Shown: positions 48,709-57,818 of the stretch, piece by piece
Position numbering within the stretch: position 1 is the stretch's first letter
How the letters are laid out: the number at the start of each line of letters is the position of its first letter
Source: Planctomycetota bacterium
GTDB lineage: Bacteria; Planctomycetota; Brocadiia; SM23-32; JAKLEA01
Assembly: GCA_022711755.1 (NCBI GenBank)
Contig: JAKLEA010000030.1
Location: 1 to 64,000 of the forward strand
Direction of reading: 5' to 3'
DNA: 64,000 bases
Position numbers and translations under genes: made by a program
The notes under the pieces: generated by a model
Databases searched by the model: none
Seen by the model: only the letters and a program-made list of their open reading frames with translations
Told to the model about the DNA's origin: nothing

Positions 48709-51579
48709 GTGGACAGAATAGCGGCAATCCTGGGAGCAACGGTTGTCTTCGCGGGCATGACCTCGGCAAGCGCGCAATACGCCCAGTCCGCGCCGGGGAA
48801 GGACTGGCTGATTGACAACAGCGGGTTTGAGGCAAAGGTCGTCGAGGACGGGAACAAAAAGCGTCTGATCCTGACCAACGGACTCATCCGCCGGGTTCTG
48901 AGCCTGAAACCGGACGGAGCGACAATCGCCTTCGACAACCTGATGACGGGTGAGTCGGTCATCCGGGGAGTCAAGCCCGAAGCCATTGTCGAGATTGACG
49001 GAACGAAAATCAGCGTCGGCGGATTGCTGGGGCAGGAGGAGTATGCCTACCTGAGGCCCGAATGGATTGCCGGCATGACCGCCAATCCGGACGGATTCCG
49101 GCTGGCAGGGCATGAGATCGGTCGGACGAAGGAACGCTTCGCATGGAAGCGCAAGCGTTATTGCGCCGATCTGCCCTGGCCTCCGCCCGGCGTTTCGGTC
49201 CGGCTGGACTTCAAGGCTCATGACGCGATGCTTGAGAGGCTGGCAAAGTGCGGCCCCCTGCCGGTCATCGAGGACAGGCAGCGCCTCCTCTCCCTTGACC
49301 TGACGAGTCAGGCGGAAGGATTGAAGATTCACAAAACAGGGAAGGCCGGAGCCGATGTGTCATTCGGCAAGGACGGATGCTCAATAAAGGCTCCAGCGAA
49401 CACCTGCACCTATGTTGAAGCCCAGTTGCCGAAGGGCACGCTGGTTGTCACATGCAGGATTGATCCGAAGACCGACAAGGCGGCAAGCTGGGGGCCGGGG
49501 CTGACGTTGGTCTGGCCGGATCGGACGATCAAGTTCAACCTGCGGCCCGGGATGCGGCAGCTTGGCGTCATGGACGGCGGAGGCGAAAGTCTTTACGAGA
49601 AATTCCAGCCGGGAAGGGCGTATCTGTTGCGGATGAGCCTCGCGCCCGGCGCAATCCGCTGCGAGGCCTCGACCGGCGGCGGCGCATGGGACCTCATCCA
49701 TGAAATCAAGCTTGAAAAGCCGCTGGGCGACCCCATTGCAGTCCGCATCGGCAAGACGAGCCGCAACGGCGGAAGCGACGATTTCTCCGACCCCGAAGCC
49801 GCCGGGGAATGCGTCGTCGGATCTCTGATCGCATACGGCGAGACTACACAGCAGGCGCGGGAGGAACAGCTCCGGGAGATAGCCCGCCTGAAGGCCGAGC
49901 AGGAGGAAAGAATCAAGGAGTTCGCCTGGTTGCGGGACATCACCGTCTCGGTCCATTACGAGCTATACGACGGAATACCGCTGATATCGAAATGGATCGA
50001 GATCAGGAACGAAGGGCAACGCCCGCATCAGCTTGCGACCTTCGCCAGCGAGATTCTCGCGGCGGTCGAATATGAGTCGTCGGTCGGGGATAAGCAGCAT
50101 TGGCGCATGCCGAACCTCCATGTGGAAACCGATCTCGCCTACCTGGGTATGACGCCGGACACGGTCAATCACGCGGTCAAGTGGGTCCCCGATCCGCAGT
50201 ATACGACACAGATCTGCTATTCGCTCCAGATGCCTTGCATGCTGGAATGCCGTCCGCCCATCGGCCCGGACGAGAGCATCGAACCCGGCGCGACTTTCGA
50301 GTCATTCCGGACGTTTGAACTGCTTTACGACACCACGGAGCGCGAGCGGCAGGGGCTTTCGCTCAGGCGCATGTACCGCGCGATAGCCCCCTGGGTGACC
50401 GAGAATCCGATCCTTATGCACGTGCGCAACGCGGATCGCAATTCGGTTGACCTTGCCATCGAGCAGTGCGCCGAGGTCGGCTTCGAGATGATCATCATGA
50501 CCTTCGGCAGCGGCTTCGACGCCGAGAACGAGAGCGAAGATTATTTGATGCAGTTAAAAGAGATGGCCGACTACGCGCATCGCCGGGGCATCGAGCTTGG
50601 GGGTTACTCGCTACTTGCCAGCCGCAGGATCAGCGACAAGGACGACTGCATCAACCCCGCGACCGGCAAGCCCGGCGGAATGGCCTTTGGCGATTCGCCG
50701 TGTTTGGGCAGCGAATGGTCGCAGAATTATTTCCGCAAGCTCAGGAACTTCTTCGAGAAGACCGGGCTGGACATTCTGGAGCATGACGGATCGTATCCGG
50801 GGGACGTCTGCGCTTCGACCGCGCATCCCGGCCACAAGGGGCTGAACGACTCGCAGTGGAAGCAGTGGAAGGTCATCACGGACTTCTACAAGTGGTGCCG
50901 CGCGCGCGGCATTTACCTGAACGTGCCGGACTGGTACTTCCTGACCGGCTCGACCAAGAACGGCATGGGCTACCGGGAGGTGAACTGGTCGCTGCCGCGG
51001 GACCGGCAGATTCTGCTCGGGCGGCAGAACATCTACGACGGGACGTGGGAGAAGACGCCGAGCATGGGATGGATGTTCGTGCCGCTGGTGCAGTATCACG
51101 GCGGCGGGGCGGCGGCGACCCTGGAGCCGCTGGCCGAACATCTTGACGCCTATGGGGCGCACCTGGCGCAGAACTTCGGCTCCGGCGTCCAGGCATGTTA
51201 CCGCGGCCCGCGCCTTTACGACCTCGCCCAGACGCGCGACGTCGTGAAGAAGTGGGTGGATTTCTACAAGAAATACCGCGCGATCCTCGATTCGGACATC
51301 ATCCACGTGCGGCGTCCGGACGGGCGATGGATTGACTGCATGATGCACGTCAACCCGAAGCTCCCGCAGCGCGGGCTTGCGATGGTCTACAACCCGACGG
51401 ACGCGGCGATTGAAACGACGCTGACGCTTCCGCTCTACTTCACCGGGCTGACCGACAAGGCGTCGGTGCGCGAGCAGGAGGGGGGGGCGAAGGAATACGC
51501 GCTGGACCGGGAATACAGGATTCAAGTTCCAGTGAAGGTGGCGGCGAAGGGAGTGACGTGGCTGGTGATTGAGGAATAA
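48709..51579 (+). CDS. Secreted GH36-like (alpha-galactosidase-type) glycosidase
   Basis: 956 residues from GTG with an AAGGAG site at spacing 7. A signal peptide ends after TSASA (about 22). Residues 25-180 begin a beta-sandwich (GFEAKVVEDGNKKRLILTNG), and about 205-375 seem to be an inserted jelly-roll (GTLVVTCRIDPKTDKAASWG), flanked by a helix of charged residues (about 390-420). The catalytic barrel spans roughly 575-860: EMIIMTFGSGFDAENE, YAHRRGIELGGYSLLASRR and DILEHDGSYPGDVC (a probable catalytic Asp). The end is a small beta domain. It should hydrolyse alpha-linked galactosides or similar glycans outside the cytoplasm. The exact family number is inferred. Confidence 0.8.
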   Translation: MDRIAAILGATVVFAGMTSASAQYAQSAPGKDWLIDNSGFEAKVVEDGNKKRLILTNGLIRRVLSLKPDGATIAFDNLMTGESVIRGVKPEAIVEIDGTKISVGGLLGQEEYAYLRPEWIAGMTANPDGFRLAGHEIGRTKERFAWKRKRYCADLPWPPPGVSVRLDFKAHDAMLERLAKCGPLPVIEDRQRLLSLDLTSQAEGLKIHKTGKAGADVSFGKDGCSIKAPANTCTYVEAQLPKGTLVVTCRIDPKTDKAASWGPGLTLVWPDRTIKFNLRPGMRQLGVMDGGGESLYEKFQPGRAYLLRMSLAPGAIRCEASTGGGAWDLIHEIKLEKPLGDPIAVRIGKTSRNGGSDDFSDPEAAGECVVGSLIAYGETTQQAREEQLREIARLKAEQEERIKEFAWLRDITVSVHYELYDGIPLISKWIEIRNEGQRPHQLATFASEILAAVEYESSVGDKQHWRMPNLHVETDLAYLGMTPDTVNHAVKWVPDPQYTTQICYSLQMPCMLECRPPIGPDESIEPGATFESFRTFELLYDTTERERQGLSLRRMYRAIAPWVTENPILMHVRNADRNSVDLAIEQCAEVGFEMIIMTFGSGFDAENESEDYLMQLKEMADYAHRRGIELGGYSLLASRRISDKDDCINPATGKPGGMAFGDSPCLGSEWSQNYFRKLRNFFEKTGLDILEHDGSYPGDVCASTAHPGHKGLNDSQWKQWKVITDFYKWCRARGIYLNVPDWYFLTGSTKNGMGYREVNWSLPRDRQILLGRQNIYDGTWEKTPSMGWMFVPLVQYHGGGAAATLEPLAEHLDAYGAHLAQNFGSGVQACYRGPRLYDLAQTRDVVKKWVDFYKKYRAILDSDIIHVRRPDGRWIDCMMHVNPKLPQRGLAMVYNPTDAAIETTLTLPLYFTGLTDKASVREQEGGAKEYALDREYRIQVPVKVAAKGVTWLVIEE

Positions 51580-51961
51580 TGCAGTTCAGGTATCGTTTCT
51601 GGTCTGGGCACGAACGAAGGACAGGACCGCCACTTGGAATGTTTCCGGCGCGCTGGGCGGCTACGTCCTGACGCGAAAGGCGTCCGCCATGACGGTGCTT
51701 GACGTTGTCGGGTCGGTTCAGGGGGAAGCATCGGACACGCTGTGCATGAATACAGACGGCCCAGGGAAATGCCCGATGAATGCCAACCGCGACTTGGAGC
51801 GGCTTTGGATCGGATTAAGCGGCATCCAGCGCGAAGCCCTCCGTTCCGTCACATACGAAGACATGGCGCAGCAGCAGAACAAGGCAGGGCGGGGGAATTA
51901 CATGATTTGATCTGTTGGGGCGGGTTTCAAACCCGCCACTGATTTCATAAAGGAAACTGTC
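51580..51961 (+). other. Intergenic stretch before the RAYT gene
   Basis: A 382-nt gap. A frame at 51690-51910 (73 residues from ATG 51690, ending GRGNYMI) has coding-like third-position GC but no ribosome site, no known motif and no partner, so I do not call it a gene. A REP-like palindrome lies at 51919-51937. Confidence 0.5.
51919..51937 (+). repeat. REP-like palindrome just upstream of the RAYT gene
   Basis: Arms GGCGGGTTT (51919-51927) and AAACCCGCC (51929-51937) flank one C. The core is identical to 18614-18634. It ends 25 nt before the transposase start. Confidence 0.85.
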
Positions 51962-52522
51962 ATGGCCTATGACAAAGAGAAACACCATCGCCATTCAATA
52001 AGGTTGCCGGGGTATGATTATTCACAGATTGGAATGTATTTCGTAACGATATGCGCGCATGAACGCCAATGTTCGTTCGGGAGGATTATGGACGGGGTAA
52101 TACAGATGAACGCGACAGGTCGTATGATTTGGGAAACATGGGACAATTTGCCGCGCCATTACCCGCACATGGAACCAGATGCGTTCATGGTTATGCCCAA
52201 TCATGTTCATGCTATTATTCTGTTAACGGATGCTGTAGGGGCAGGTTTAAAACCTGCCCCTACCGCCATCCGCTACAGTCTGTCGGAGATTGTGCGGGGG
52301 TTTAAGACGTTCTCAGCCAGGCAAATCAACCAGTCACGCGGCACACTGGGCGTTCCCGTATGGCAGCGAGGCTACTACGAACACGTGATAAGGAACGAAC
52401 ATGAATGGAGCCGCGTACGCGATTATATCGAAACCAATCCCGCAAGATGGGCGGAGGACAGGGAGAATCCGGAGAAGAGAGCATCGCAGAAACGATCCGT
52501 AAAGCCTGGGTGGCGCGTTTGA
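51962..52522 (+). CDS. REP-associated tyrosine transposase (RAYT, Y1/HUH family)
   Basis: 186 residues. The HUH motif is His81-Val-His83 in MVMPNHVHAIILL, and the nucleophile is Tyr138 or Tyr139 in RGYYEHVIRNEHE. The N-terminus (HSIRLPGYDYSQIGMYFVTI) and DYIETNPARW are standard for the family. RAYTs cut single-stranded DNA at hairpin ends and are held responsible for spreading REP palindromes. Residues 91-102 (AVGAGLKPAPTA) are an extra loop encoded by a perfect palindrome. The frame is intact and the ATG follows AAAGGA. Another palindrome sits just upstream. Confidence 0.95.
   Translation: MAYDKEKHHRHSIRLPGYDYSQIGMYFVTICAHERQCSFGRIMDGVIQMNATGRMIWETWDNLPRHYPHMEPDAFMVMPNHVHAIILLTDAVGAGLKPAPTAIRYSLSEIVRGFKTFSARQINQSRGTLGVPVWQRGYYEHVIRNEHEWSRVRDYIETNPARWAEDRENPEKRASQKRSVKPGWRV
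52235..52263 (+). repeat. 29-bp perfect palindrome inside the RAYT gene
   Basis: Arms GTAGGGGCAGGTTT (52235-52248) and AAACCTGCCCCTAC (52250-52263) flank one A. It resembles the intergenic GGCGGGTTT palindromes, with a G-to-A change in the arm, and is read in frame as AVGAGLKPAPTA. Confidence 0.93.
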
Positions 52523-52630
52523 GAACCATGGTGGCGGCATGGGACTGAGAGAAAGGACCGCCGTCCGATACTGACTCACCCGCGTGGATGCTAGGCTCGT
52601 TTTTAAACCGTCACATTGCCCCCCACACTG

Positions 52631-53701
52631 TCAGAGCCTGATCTCTCCCAGCCTCCTCAGATAATACCTGTAATTCTCCAGCGAGCATTCGGGGGTGATG
52701 AGGTGGTCGGGCAGGGGGATGAAGCCGCCCTCTCTCATCAGCGGGATGCGGCGGGCGATTTCTGCGTCAATGGCGGCGGGGCCTTTGCATAGTTCAAGTT
52801 TGTCAATGCCGCCGAAGACGCGCATTTCCTTGCCGAACCTTTTGCGCAGCGCGGCGGGGTCGGCCTTCCACGTTCCGATCTCGATGGGGAACATCAGGTT
52901 GACGCCGCCCTCCAGCCAGCCCTCGATCAACGGCTCGACCAGTCCGTCGCAGTCCGTCGCGTGAAGCCGCACGTCGTATTCCAGCAGCTTGTCCGAAATG
53001 CGCCGATACGCCGGAACGACGCATTCCCGGTAGACCTCCATGCTCACCAGCGGGCCGCTCTTGCCGCAGATGTCCTCCCACCCCCAGCCCATGTCAACCT
53101 TCACCTTCGGCAGGACCTGATCCAGGCACCAGATGACGAGGTCGGCGATAGTGTCAACCATCTCAGCGAAGAGGTCTCGGTCGTCGAACTGGATGTAGCT
53201 GAAGTTGAACACGCCCATCCAGTCGCGCAGCCAGCCCATCATGCTGCCGGTCCCGACGCAGGTCGGCTGATCGAGGTTGTTGAGGCGCAGCGCGATTTCG
53301 TCGAGGTTCTTCGGGATGCGGTCGGGGTGGGGCTGGAGGCGTTTCTTGTATTCCGCCCAGCCGGCGCGATCCTTCAGAATGAAGTCAACGTAATGCGGGA
53401 TGCAGGACTTGCTCTTCCAGTGCTGCGCGATCACGCCGTCGGACTGGCGGAAGATGCGGTATTCGGCGGTTTCCTCGATGGTTTCCTCCGCGAAGCCGGG
53501 CAGCAGGCCGTTGTTGACGGGGACGCCGTTGGCCGTGGGGATCGGCTCCGTGCCGAGGAATTTGTGGATGTCGCCCTCTGCGGGAAGGCCTTCCTTGAGC
53601 CAGCGGGCGGTGGTTTCCGGCCAGCCGGTCCAGTGCCAGACGGGCATGCGGTCGTAATCGCCGTAGAACATGATTTCTGTGAAGAGTTGACGCGAATTCA
53701 T
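52631..53701 (-). CDS. Uroporphyrinogen-decarboxylase-fold enzyme (UroD/MtaA-like)
   Basis: 356 residues with GGAGG at spacing 7. The barrel shows MPVWHWTGWPETTARWLKEG, VGTGSMMGWLRDWMG, FSYIQFDDRDLFAEMVDTI, GWGWEDICGKSGPLVS, LHATDCDGLVEPLIEGW and VFGGIDKLELCKG. Haem-type UroD Arg/Asp motifs (RQAGRYLPEY) are missing, so it is not hemE. The His and Cys of LHATDC suggest a metal-binding methyltransferase of the MtaA kind, or an unassigned demethylase. It follows a SAM methyltransferase gene by 31 nt. Confidence 0.83.
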   Translation of the reverse strand: MNSRQLFTEIMFYGDYDRMPVWHWTGWPETTARWLKEGLPAEGDIHKFLGTEPIPTANGVPVNNGLLPGFAEETIEETAEYRIFRQSDGVIAQHWKSKSCIPHYVDFILKDRAGWAEYKKRLQPHPDRIPKNLDEIALRLNNLDQPTCVGTGSMMGWLRDWMGVFNFSYIQFDDRDLFAEMVDTIADLVIWCLDQVLPKVKVDMGWGWEDICGKSGPLVSMEVYRECVVPAYRRISDKLLEYDVRLHATDCDGLVEPLIEGWLEGGVNLMFPIEIGTWKADPAALRKRFGKEMRVFGGIDKLELCKGPAAIDAEIARRIPLMREGGFIPLPDHLITPECSLENYRYYLRRLGEIRL

Positions 53702-53732
53702 TTTTGCCTCCGATGGGGTTTGAATGGTTATG

Positions 53733-54728
53733 TCAGGCGATTGCCTGAACGACCGAGTCCATGCCCTTCCCCTGATGCAGCATTGTCGTGTTCCTGAAAC
53801 CGGCGGCCTCCAGGTCCTCGCGCATTTCGCCGAACGTGAAGGTTCCGCCGCCGTCGGTGTTGACGAGCATATTGACCGCGAAGAGCGCGCCGAACGGGGG
53901 ATTCACGCGGGCCTCGTCAACGTAGATGTCCCGGACGAGGACTTTTCCGCCGGTGACGAGGGCTGCGCGGACCTTGCGCAGGAGCGCGCGGTTCTGCTCC
54001 CGCGAGTTCATGTGGACGATTGCGCTGACCCATGCCATGTCCGCCCCGGCAGGCAGCTTTGCGTCCTCGTAAAAGTTCCCCGGCGCGAAGGTCACGCGGT
54101 CCAGAAGCCCCGCTTCTTCGACATGTCGGCGCGCGATCGGCATGGCGTCCGGCAGGTCATAGACCGTCGCCGTGGTTCCGGTCGTCGCCTTCAGGAAGGC
54201 GATTGTCCACGTTCCCGGTCCCGCGCCCACGTCAAGGAGACGCTTGAAGGGCGGCGGGCCGATTGCGGCGACAAGGGGACCGGCCATGCGCCGCGAGGCG
54301 TTGTTCATCGCTTCGACGAACGACTCCCGGTCGCCCTCCGGGCCGCGAATGCTGGGGCCGCGGTCAACAGGTTCGCCGGACTTGACGACATGGGCGAGAT
54401 GGGTCCAGCTTCTCATGCAGTTTGCCAAGTGGCGGACCATGGCGAGGGAGTTGTCCGGTCCGGCGTCTGTAAGCGCTTCCGCGATGCCCGGCGCGTTGGA
54501 GTAGCGCCCATTTTCCTTGACGAGCAATTGCATGGCTGCCAGGGCGTCAAGCGTATAGGTCACTGCCCTGAGGTCCGCGCCCAGCCGGGTGGAAATCTGC
54601 GCGGCGTCAAGCGGGCCGGTCTTCAGCGCGCCGAAGACGTCAAGCTCCGCGCCGGCGGCCACTACGCAGGCGCCGAGCGTCCCGCGCAGGATTTCCTCGA
54701 TCTCTTCCGGTTTCCAGGTTTTGGGCAT
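53733..54728 (-). CDS. SAM-dependent O-methyltransferase-like protein
   Basis: 331 residues with AAGGAA at spacing 7. The N-terminal helical dimerisation part (ELDVFGALKTGPLDAAQIST, LGADLRAVTYTLDALAAMQL) and the catalytic part (LLDVGAGPGTWTIAFLKA = SAM motif I, VYDLPDAMPIARRHVEEAGL, VLVRDIYVDEARVNP) match the Methyltransf_2 (hydroxyneurosporene/caffeate type) family. It moves a methyl group to a hydroxyl or similar site of a small molecule. It lies between the c-haem protein gene and the UroD-like gene, so they may share a pathway. Confidence 0.87.
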   Translation of the reverse strand: MPKTWKPEEIEEILRGTLGACVVAAGAELDVFGALKTGPLDAAQISTRLGADLRAVTYTLDALAAMQLLVKENGRYSNAPGIAEALTDAGPDNSLAMVRHLANCMRSWTHLAHVVKSGEPVDRGPSIRGPEGDRESFVEAMNNASRRMAGPLVAAIGPPPFKRLLDVGAGPGTWTIAFLKATTGTTATVYDLPDAMPIARRHVEEAGLLDRVTFAPGNFYEDAKLPAGADMAWVSAIVHMNSREQNRALLRKVRAALVTGGKVLVRDIYVDEARVNPPFGALFAVNMLVNTDGGGTFTFGEMREDLEAAGFRNTTMLHQGKGMDSVVQAIA

Positions 54729-54785
54729 GATTCTGTTCCTTCCATGTTTCGCCGCGCCGGCTTGACACCGACCGCAGCGCTCAGA

Positions 54786-57700
54786 TTATTTTTCCGACCT
54801 TGAAGCTATGAGCGCCTTGATGTTATCCGCTTCCTGCAATTCCATCATCCGTCTCTTTTCGGCAAACCTTCGGTATTTTACGACATCCTCATCGTTCCAG
54901 AAGGCGGATTCCTCATAATCGCCGCAGTAAGGCACAAGCAGATCAATCCAGCAGCAGAGCTTGTCCGTCTCCTCCTTTGATAGGATAACTCCGTTATGCC
55001 CGCGCATGAGCATGGCGATCAATTCGCTCCTGACCGAGCCGGAATAATACGGGGGCAGCATGGGAGGTATTGATTGGGCGCCTATCCAGTTGACGATCCT
55101 GTTGGGATTGCCGCGCCCCGTCAGCGCCAGATAGGAATCGCTCCATTGCCGCTTTGCGACCGGATCGGGCGTCAGGTCCCCACGGAGGCTGAATGCGGTG
55201 TTCGTATTATTTTTCAGCTCTGGATCCGGCGTCGTCTCAACCAGGGCAACGTCAATGTACTGTCCTCCAATCGTCTGCCGGCAGTGAACGGCCAGCGTGT
55301 TCCATCCGGCAATCACACCTGACTTGACCGGTGTTGAGGGGAGAAAGACGAAATCAGTCACGTAGTTGCGCCCGCGCGCGATGGGGGCGCCGTTTAGGTA
55401 GACTTCAACATCCTCGTCGTGGCATGCCAGAACGCCGATGCTCTCCGGGGGCAGCGCAGACTCGGCTTTGAATGCGCGCCGCAGCCAGATGTGCTCCGAT
55501 CGCCATTCGGTTCCGATTTTTCCGCCGAGGGTTCCGGGCAGCCCGAACCCGGCCTTCCCGTCCTTCCAGCCTGAATCGTCGAAATCAGTCTGCTCCCATC
55601 CCGACTGCGGGCGTTCAGTCGTGTAGCGCCAATCAGCATCTTTGGGCGATAGGAAGTTGATCTTTCCGTCGGCAAGGTCTGGGCGCGCGCCACGGGGCGG
55701 CGCGGCGCCCCGGTCGTTGTGGCAACGGATGCAGTGTCTGTCAAGGACAGGTTGAATCTCCTTCCGGAAGCTGAATCCGCGCGGCGGGCCGTAAAATGGC
55801 TCCAATTCCTGTGGCCCGGCCTTCAACGCCTCTGTAATGAGACCGCCGGGGGGAGATGCGTTCTTATGCTCATGGCATCCCACACAGGAATAACGCTCGC
55901 CGGGTTGAAGGGTTGACCAGCTCCGCATCGTCTGGACGGCCCTGCCTGACTGGTCAATCGCCTGGAAATACACGGGCGTTCTCGCCGGGACCGTGAAGCA
56001 AGCGGAACCGTCTTCACGAACGACAGCGTCTCCGAGCACGGCCTTCACGTCCCAGGAGCCGTTGTCAATGGACGGCGGCGTGCTGGATAGCGCCCCGCCG
56101 GCCGGGCCGCTGCTCTTGTTCATCCCGATGCCGGCGGCTCGATATTCAAGCTTGACTACGCGCAATTTCTTCACCGTGCCGCGCGGAACTCCGGCAAGTC
56201 CGGGACCGGCATAAATGTCCTGCGCGTAAAAGACGCCCGTGGATTTCCCATAATCCACGGCGTCGGGATGAGCGCGCGGGACCGGTCTTGCAACCAGAGG
56301 AATGGGTTGGTTGCACGATATCGCCGGATCCCAGGCAAGCAGCTCGCGCCGACCGTCTGTCTTGAAGAGGCATATTGCGTACGGCCTCGTGTAGACGCGG
56401 TTGCCTCCGCCGATGGGGTCATAGGCGGCAATGAAAGTTTCATCGTCTATCGGATACGGATATTGAAACTGCTCCCCCTCCTGCCCGTAGGCGTCAATGC
56501 GCGCCGGCAGAGCCGTTCCTCGCGGAGCGACGAATGACACCCCGGCCGCTTCCTGCCTGCCCAGCGCAGGATCAATTATCGCCGGTTTGCCGCGCTGGTC
56601 GCAATGATGCCCGGACAGGATCGCAAGGACCTTCTGTGTTCCGGGAATTCCGCGCGCGTGAAGGATGGTCGTCGGGAACCATGAGTTGTTTCCATATAAC
56701 TCGGTCTGGCCTGTGCCGTCCTGATTCATCTGGAAAAGCGGCTGCGTGAAGATCTGGCCGCGGTCGTTGTATTCCCACCGCGTATAAAGGATTCGTCCGT
56801 CGTCCGTGACCGTCGGAAAATTTGTGTGAACCTGGTCGAATCCGAGCCTGCGCAGATATTTGCCGTCTCCGTCGCAGGTGTATAGGTTGCTTACCTCGGT
56901 CCACCAGCAGTCAACCGTCTGGACGCAACGCGTCGAACTGAAAATTATCCCCCCGCCGGGCAGATAGGCTCCTTCGTAGTCGGCGAAGCCAAGCCCGAAA
57001 GTCAGTTGCCTGATCGCGCCCGTTTTGAGGTTGAGTTCGTAAAGATGGTAGTCGTCCTCCCGGTCGGACTTCTTCCATGCGAAGAGCGCGCGTTCACCGT
57101 CATATGACACGTCAGGATCGCGGATCACGCCGCCCGGGTCATTCACAAGGGTCGTTACAGTCCCGCGAGTTCCATTAATTTTCAGGACGCAGAGCGCCGC
57201 GCCGGGTTTGAAGTGGCGTTCGTTCTGCGCGTCGGACTGCCCCTCCGTGTAGGCGTAATGCGAACCGCCCAGGTTATAGTGCTTTGTGAATACGATTGAA
57301 TCGCACTTCTCAAGCAACGGTTTCAAGACGGACGCGCGGCGCGCCTCGCAGGCTTTGAAATATAATCCAAGCCGGACGGCAGACGCGCCTGCGGCGTCAA
57401 CCTTTTGCGCGGCCCCTGCTTCCGCGCGTAAAACCTCGCCTTCTCCGCCGAGTTCGGATAGCGCGCGGTCCAGAATTGCCGACTCGGTTTCAGCCCCTTC
57501 GGGAGATGACAACCAAGCGGCGAAACCCCGGCCTGCATCCCGCAGAATCCAGTCGCATTCGACCGGATAATCTCGCTCAATCATCGCCCATACTGCCGTC
57601 GCGATCCTGGCGCGTTCAGCCTCCGGCAGGGCCGCCCGCATTATGGCTGCCCTGGAGCCGAGAAGCGTTGCGGCCCATTCCGACTCTTTGACGTAGAATC

Positions 57701-57800
57701 GCCCTTCATCTCCTGATGAAAGCGATTGCCCGGCGGAATGTATAAGAAAAAGAAGAAACGCGCCGATTAATCTCGCTTTCTTTTGTACATCTGAGGTCAT
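54786..57800 (-). CDS. HzsA-related PD40 beta-propeller protein with two c-haem sites
   Basis: 1004 residues. An N-terminal helix (12-26) acts as signal or anchor. A propeller region (about 195-560) has DPDVSYDGERALFAW, LTFGLGFADYEGAYLPGG and FPTVTDDGRILYTRWEYND. Covalent haem sites are CVGCH (639-643) and CIRCH (690-694). Residues 720-858 are an inserted jelly-roll like those of sugar-binding or beta-galactosidase modules (WEQTDFDDSGWKDGKAGFG). The tail has SEEETDK-like helices with CCWIDLLVPYCGDY. The mixture resembles HzsA-related proteins of Planctomycetes/Lentisphaerae. Hydrazine synthesis is not implied. A periplasmic redox or binding role is likely. It starts 18 nt after the acylase gene. 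Confidence 0.85.
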   Translation of the reverse strand: MTSDVQKKARLIGAFLLFLIHSAGQSLSSGDEGRFYVKESEWAATLLGSRAAIMRAALPEAERARIATAVWAMIERDYPVECDWILRDAGRGFAAWLSSPEGAETESAILDRALSELGGEGEVLRAEAGAAQKVDAAGASAVRLGLYFKACEARRASVLKPLLEKCDSIVFTKHYNLGGSHYAYTEGQSDAQNERHFKPGAALCVLKINGTRGTVTTLVNDPGGVIRDPDVSYDGERALFAWKKSDREDDYHLYELNLKTGAIRQLTFGLGFADYEGAYLPGGGIIFSSTRCVQTVDCWWTEVSNLYTCDGDGKYLRRLGFDQVHTNFPTVTDDGRILYTRWEYNDRGQIFTQPLFQMNQDGTGQTELYGNNSWFPTTILHARGIPGTQKVLAILSGHHCDQRGKPAIIDPALGRQEAAGVSFVAPRGTALPARIDAYGQEGEQFQYPYPIDDETFIAAYDPIGGGNRVYTRPYAICLFKTDGRRELLAWDPAISCNQPIPLVARPVPRAHPDAVDYGKSTGVFYAQDIYAGPGLAGVPRGTVKKLRVVKLEYRAAGIGMNKSSGPAGGALSSTPPSIDNGSWDVKAVLGDAVVREDGSACFTVPARTPVYFQAIDQSGRAVQTMRSWSTLQPGERYSCVGCHEHKNASPPGGLITEALKAGPQELEPFYGPPRGFSFRKEIQPVLDRHCIRCHNDRGAAPPRGARPDLADGKINFLSPKDADWRYTTERPQSGWEQTDFDDSGWKDGKAGFGLPGTLGGKIGTEWRSEHIWLRRAFKAESALPPESIGVLACHDEDVEVYLNGAPIARGRNYVTDFVFLPSTPVKSGVIAGWNTLAVHCRQTIGGQYIDVALVETTPDPELKNNTNTAFSLRGDLTPDPVAKRQWSDSYLALTGRGNPNRIVNWIGAQSIPPMLPPYYSGSVRSELIAMLMRGHNGVILSKEETDKLCCWIDLLVPYCGDYEESAFWNDEDVVKYRRFAEKRRMMELQEADNIKALIASRSEK

Positions 57801-57818
57801 ATGGCATAATCCGGTAAC

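Noticed and set aside
51569..51910. Frame of 113 codons between the glycosidase and the RAYT genes
   Set aside because: Begins inside the end of the glycosidase gene with a non-ATG start and no ribosome site; third-position GC is coding-like in part, so a degraded remnant cannot be excluded.
54786..57800. True hydrazine synthase subunit (anammox)
   Set aside because: Only the general HzsA-related layout is shared; no other hydrazine synthase genes are near, and a jelly-roll insert is present.
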